NCBI GenBank assembly: GCA_001871685.1
Contig: MNVK01000055.1
Location: 1-21,778, forward strand
DNA: 21,778 nucleotides
Direction: 5' to 3'
From: Nitrospirae bacterium CG1_02_44_142
GTDB taxonomy: Bacteria; Nitrospirota; Thermodesulfovibrionia; Thermodesulfovibrionales; UBA1546
Both the position numbers and the translations under genes were made by a program. This document shows positions 19,876 through 21,778 of this stretch, piece after piece (within the stretch, counting starts at the first letter, position 1; each line of letters opens with the position of its first letter). Under the pieces are notes generated by a model that searched no databases, had not been told where the DNA came from, and was given only the letters and a program-made list of their open reading frames with translations.

Positions 19876-19904
19876 AATTTACTATTTTACAGTTATACTG
19901 TCTA
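19876..19904 (-). promoter_or_regulatory. Putative promoter of the structured RNA
   Basis: On the minus strand TAGACA (19899-19904) is followed after 17 bases by TAAATT (19876-19881), overlapping the end of bioF. The predicted start, six to seven bases on, coincides with the first base of the closing stem at 19870. Both elements deviate from consensus (five and four of six). Confidence 0.4.
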
Positions 19905-21042
19905 ATGCTTTTATCAGCCTCTCAATATCTTTAGCCGTATGCGCGGCTGTTACTGTTATTCTTATGCGCGGCTCTTTTACAGTCGGCGGCCTTATTGCAG
20001 GGGCAAAAACGCTGTTTTCCATAAGATGCTGCGATATCTGCAGCGCCTCTTCAACAGTTTCTGCCCTGACAGGGATAATCGGAGTTTCGCTTCCCATGAT
20101 ATCGTAACCGAGTTCTGTAATTCCCTGAACAGCCCGTTCTCTGTTGGACCACAGCTTATTAATGACTTCGGGTTCTCTTTCTATCACCTCTAATGCGGCA
20201 ATTGAGGCTGCGGCAGCGCATGAAGGCAGGGCTGTGGAAAATATAAAACTTCTTGCAGTGTTCAGAAGCCACTCTATGGCGTCTTTGCTTCCGGCAGCGA
20301 ATGCTCCGAATGAACCCAGCGCCTTTGAGAAAGTTCCCATCTGTATAATCCATGATTCGGGTTTAATGCCGAAATGCGCAAGGGCGCCCCTCCCACGACC
20401 AAGAACGCCTGTGCCGTGGGCGTCGTCTATGTAAAGAAACACGTTTGGCGTTGAGCGTTGAGCGTTGAGCGAGGAACAAATATCATAGATTTCTTTTAAA
20501 GGCGCAATATCGCCGTCCATGCTGAAGACAGAATCGGTGATGATTATTTTCCTCTTTGCTCTCGTTTTTTTTATCAGTTCTGTAAGATGTCCCATATCTT
20601 TGTGTCTGTAAATTATTTTTCTTGCCCTGCTCAGCCTGCATCCGTCAACTATGCTGGCATGGTTGAGTTCATCACTGAAGAGCACATCCCCTTCATCTGC
20701 GATTGCAGGGATTATCCCGGTATTTGCCGAATAGCCTGAATTGAAGATGAGGGCTGATTCTGTTCCCTTGAATTGCGCTGTCTTTTTTTCAAGTTCATTG
20801 TGAAGGACGCTCCCGCCGCAGAGAAGCCTGGATGCGCCGGAGCCGAAGCCGAATAGCTCAATAGCTTTCCTTGAGGATTCAATCACATGAGGATGGTTTG
20901 CAAGTCCCAGATAGTCGTTTGATGAGAAGTTTATATATTCCCTTCTGTCTATTACTGTCCTTGAACCCTGTGGAGAATTGCGGCTTTTAATCTCACGCAG
21001 GAGGTTTTTTTCTCTAAGGCGGATGAGTGATTCAGAGAACAT
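19882..21042 (-). CDS. bioF: 8-amino-7-oxononanoate synthase (biotin biosynthesis)
   Basis: 386 residues of the PLP alpha-oxoamine synthase family. It condenses pimeloyl-ACP/CoA with alanine. Motifs: FSSNDYLGLANHP (39-51), GSGASRLLCGG (67-77), ELNHASIVDGCRLS (125-138), YIDDAHGTGVLG (204-215), and the PLP lysine K240 in GTFSKALGSFGAF. Family relatives (KBL, ALAS) are less likely, but no other bio gene is adjacent to prove it. Residues about 191-200 (SLNAQRSTPN), just before the DDAHG strand, are an extra loop encoded by a heptanucleotide array. The ATG is preceded seven bases upstream by a perfect TATAAT (21050-21055), with no Shine-Dalgarno. Confidence 0.88.
   Translation of the reverse strand: MFSESLIRLREKNLLREIKSRNSPQGSRTVIDRREYINFSSNDYLGLANHPHVIESSRKAIELFGFGSGASRLLCGGSVLHNELEKKTAQFKGTESALIFNSGYSANTGIIPAIADEGDVLFSDELNHASIVDGCRLSRARKIIYRHKDMGHLTELIKKTRAKRKIIITDSVFSMDGDIAPLKEIYDICSSLNAQRSTPNVFLYIDDAHGTGVLGRGRGALAHFGIKPESWIIQMGTFSKALGSFGAFAAGSKDAIEWLLNTARSFIFSTALPSCAAAASIAALEVIEREPEVINKLWSNRERAVQGITELGYDIMGSETPIIPVRAETVEEALQISQHLMENSVFAPAIRPPTVKEPRIRITVTAAHTAKDIERLIKALDSITVK
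20448..20472. repeat. In-frame heptanucleotide array in bioF
   Basis: Three tandem copies of GCGTTGA (20448-20468) followed by a partial fourth. Twenty-one bases keep the frame and encode part of the loop SLNAQRS ahead of the conserved YIDDAHGTG strand, where most BioF proteins have no insertion. Confidence 0.75.
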
Positions 21043-21049
21043 TTCTGCT

Positions 21050-21055
21050 ATTATA
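21050..21055 (-). promoter_or_regulatory. Perfect TATAAT seven bases before the bioF start codon
   Basis: On the minus strand TATAAT is followed by seven bases and the bioF ATG at 21042. No good -35 is visible at 16-18 bases. The position fits a leaderless bioF message. Confidence 0.45.
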
Positions 21056-21120
21056 CCTCACAAATTAGGAAAACTTATGAAACGATTTAAAAAATTCCTC
21101 TTGAGTTTTGAGTCTTTCCC

Positions 21121-21150
21121 TTGACAAAGTTAAAAAATGTGTGATAAATT
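21121..21150 (+). promoter_or_regulatory. Promoter of the ATP synthase genes
   Basis: A perfect TTGACA (21121-21126) followed after 18 bases by TAAATT (21145-21150); ATAAAT at 17 bases is an alternative. Transcription would start near 21157, leaving a leader of about 50 bases with an AAGGTGGGG ribosome site before the ATG at 21209. Confidence 0.6.
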
Positions 21151-21208
21151 GCATCGTTTTCACTTTTGGTTAGCAAAAAAATCTTATTAACAAAAACAAG
21201 GTGGGGCA

Positions 21209-21628
21209 ATGTTAGAACTGAATAAATGGTTTTTTGTTCTGCTCATAAACTTTCTCGGCTTGCTGTATATACTGAATAAAATCCTTTTCAGGCCGCTGCT
21301 CAGGCTTTTTAACGAGAGAGAAAACAACATAAACGGCGCGCTCGGTTCTGCAAAGGATATGTCTCAAAAAAAAGACGAGGCGCTTGCGAGACTGAATAAA
21401 GACTTGGCGGACGCCAGAGATAAGGCGAAAGAGGCGTTTGAATCTCTCAGGGCGGAAGGCGGAAATAAACAAAGGGAACTCTTTTCAGTCGCCGGGACAG
21501 AGGCGTCTGGAATGCTTCAGAAGGCGAGGGCAGAATTGAGGACTGAAGCTGAAAAGGCAAGACAGGCGCTAAGGGCTGATGTGGATAAATTCTCGGATGA
21601 GATTGTAAGGAAGCTGTTAAAGGCATGA
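21209..21628 (+). CDS. atpF: F-type ATP synthase subunit b' (first of two b-type stator subunits)
   Basis: 139 residues: one N-terminal membrane helix (about 7-28, WFFVLLINFLGLLYILNKIL), the FRPLLRLFNERENNI turn typical of b/b', then a continuous charged helix to the end that would form the peripheral-stalk coiled coil. A strong AAGGTGGGG ribosome site precedes the ATG. The stop overlaps the ATG of the following gene, a second b-type subunit, so the two form a b'/b heterodimer as in cyanobacteria, many deltaproteobacteria and relatives. Confidence 0.88.
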   Translation: MLELNKWFFVLLINFLGLLYILNKILFRPLLRLFNERENNINGALGSAKDMSQKKDEALARLNKDLADARDKAKEAFESLRAEGGNKQRELFSVAGTEASGMLQKARAELRTEAEKARQALRADVDKFSDEIVRKLLKA

Positions 21629-21778
21629 AAAAAATTCAAAATTCAAAATTCAAAGTTCAAAGTTCAAAGACTGACAACTCGTCACTCGTTACTCGTCACT
21701 CGTTACTCATTTTAGCATCCTGCATCCTGTATCTTGCATCTGTAAGTATTGCTTTCGCAAGCGGAGGCGGCGAAGAGG
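21625..21778 (+). CDS. atpF: F-type ATP synthase subunit b, 5' part (runs off the window)
   Basis: An ATG overlapping the upstream stop (ATGA) opens a frame that stays open for all remaining 51 codons. It encodes a Lys/Ser/Gln-rich stretch (MKKIQNSKFKVQSSK), then a hydrophobic core LLILASCILYLASVSIAFA and SGGGEE. The signal-like N-terminus followed by ASGGGE is typical of the second b subunit in this type of operon. Residues about 4-39 are encoded almost entirely by three different heptanucleotide arrays, an unusual origin for an N-terminal extension. An alternative start inside cannot be excluded. Confidence 0.65.
   Translation, partial: MKKIQNSKFKVQSSKTDNSSLVTRHSLLILASCILYLASVSIAFASGGGEE
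21634..21742 (+). repeat. Three consecutive heptanucleotide arrays at the 5' end of a coding region
   Basis: Array 1 (21634-21668): five units ATTCAAA/GTTCAAA. Array 2 (21677-21711): five units ACTCGTC/ACTCGTT/ACTCATT. Array 3 (21715-21742): four units GCATCCT/GTATCTT/GCATCTG. All have period seven, so the reading frame cycles through the unit, yet no stop codon arises. Confidence 0.85.

Overview
The window reads as an ordinary Gram-negative housekeeping chromosome segment, interrupted by a small accessory patch and by several families of short repeats. RfaE1 (LPS heptose synthesis), CooC (nickel insertion into CO dehydrogenase), SelA, a b'/b pair of ATP synthase stator genes, and the mixture of repeats suggest an anaerobic, possibly Nitrospirota- or Desulfobacterota-like bacterium. 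This is inference from gene content; no rRNA or other taxonomic marker is present.

Layout. 1-44: 5' end of a minus-strand gene behind a structured leader with a terminator. 270-554: small secreted protein. 698-3108: selA and rfaE1. 3105-5059: single-domain response regulator, XRE regulator, rimI, and a RHH/PIN toxin-antitoxin pair with a visible operator. 5145-7167: tsaB and an MFS exporter on the minus strand. 7241-9704: tightly overlapping znuA-znuC-znuB metal importer. 9904-13290: dCMP deaminase, then the conserved c-di-AMP module cdaA-cdaR-glmM. 13307-15772: comEC. 15798-17749: AT-rich accessory patch with a hicB plus truncated hicA, an intact hicAB pair, an attC-like inverted repeat, two overlapping head-to-head small membrane-protein genes, and a decayed nucleotidyltransferase-type pair. 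17779-18546: cooC. 18664-19662: galT. 19695-19870: a structured element that may be a non-coding RNA. 19882-21042: bioF. 21209 to the end: two consecutive ATP synthase b-type subunits, the second cut by the window edge.

The most unusual content is repetitive DNA that enters genes. Heptanucleotide arrays lie between an orphan AGGAGG and the glmM start codon, inside bioF, and in the first ~39 codons of the last gene, where three different arrays keep the frame open. GC-rich palindromes of one family sit in frame in tsaB and comEC. A second, intergenic family (TCATTGCGAG / GAAGCAATC) occurs twice with its arms permuted. Many first-of-transcript genes also lack a Shine-Dalgarno but have a -10-like hexamer 5-7 nt before the start codon, which suggests leaderless transcription.

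Most annotations rest on motifs I could read in the translations. Promoters, the ncRNA and the attC-like site are pattern calls without computational support.
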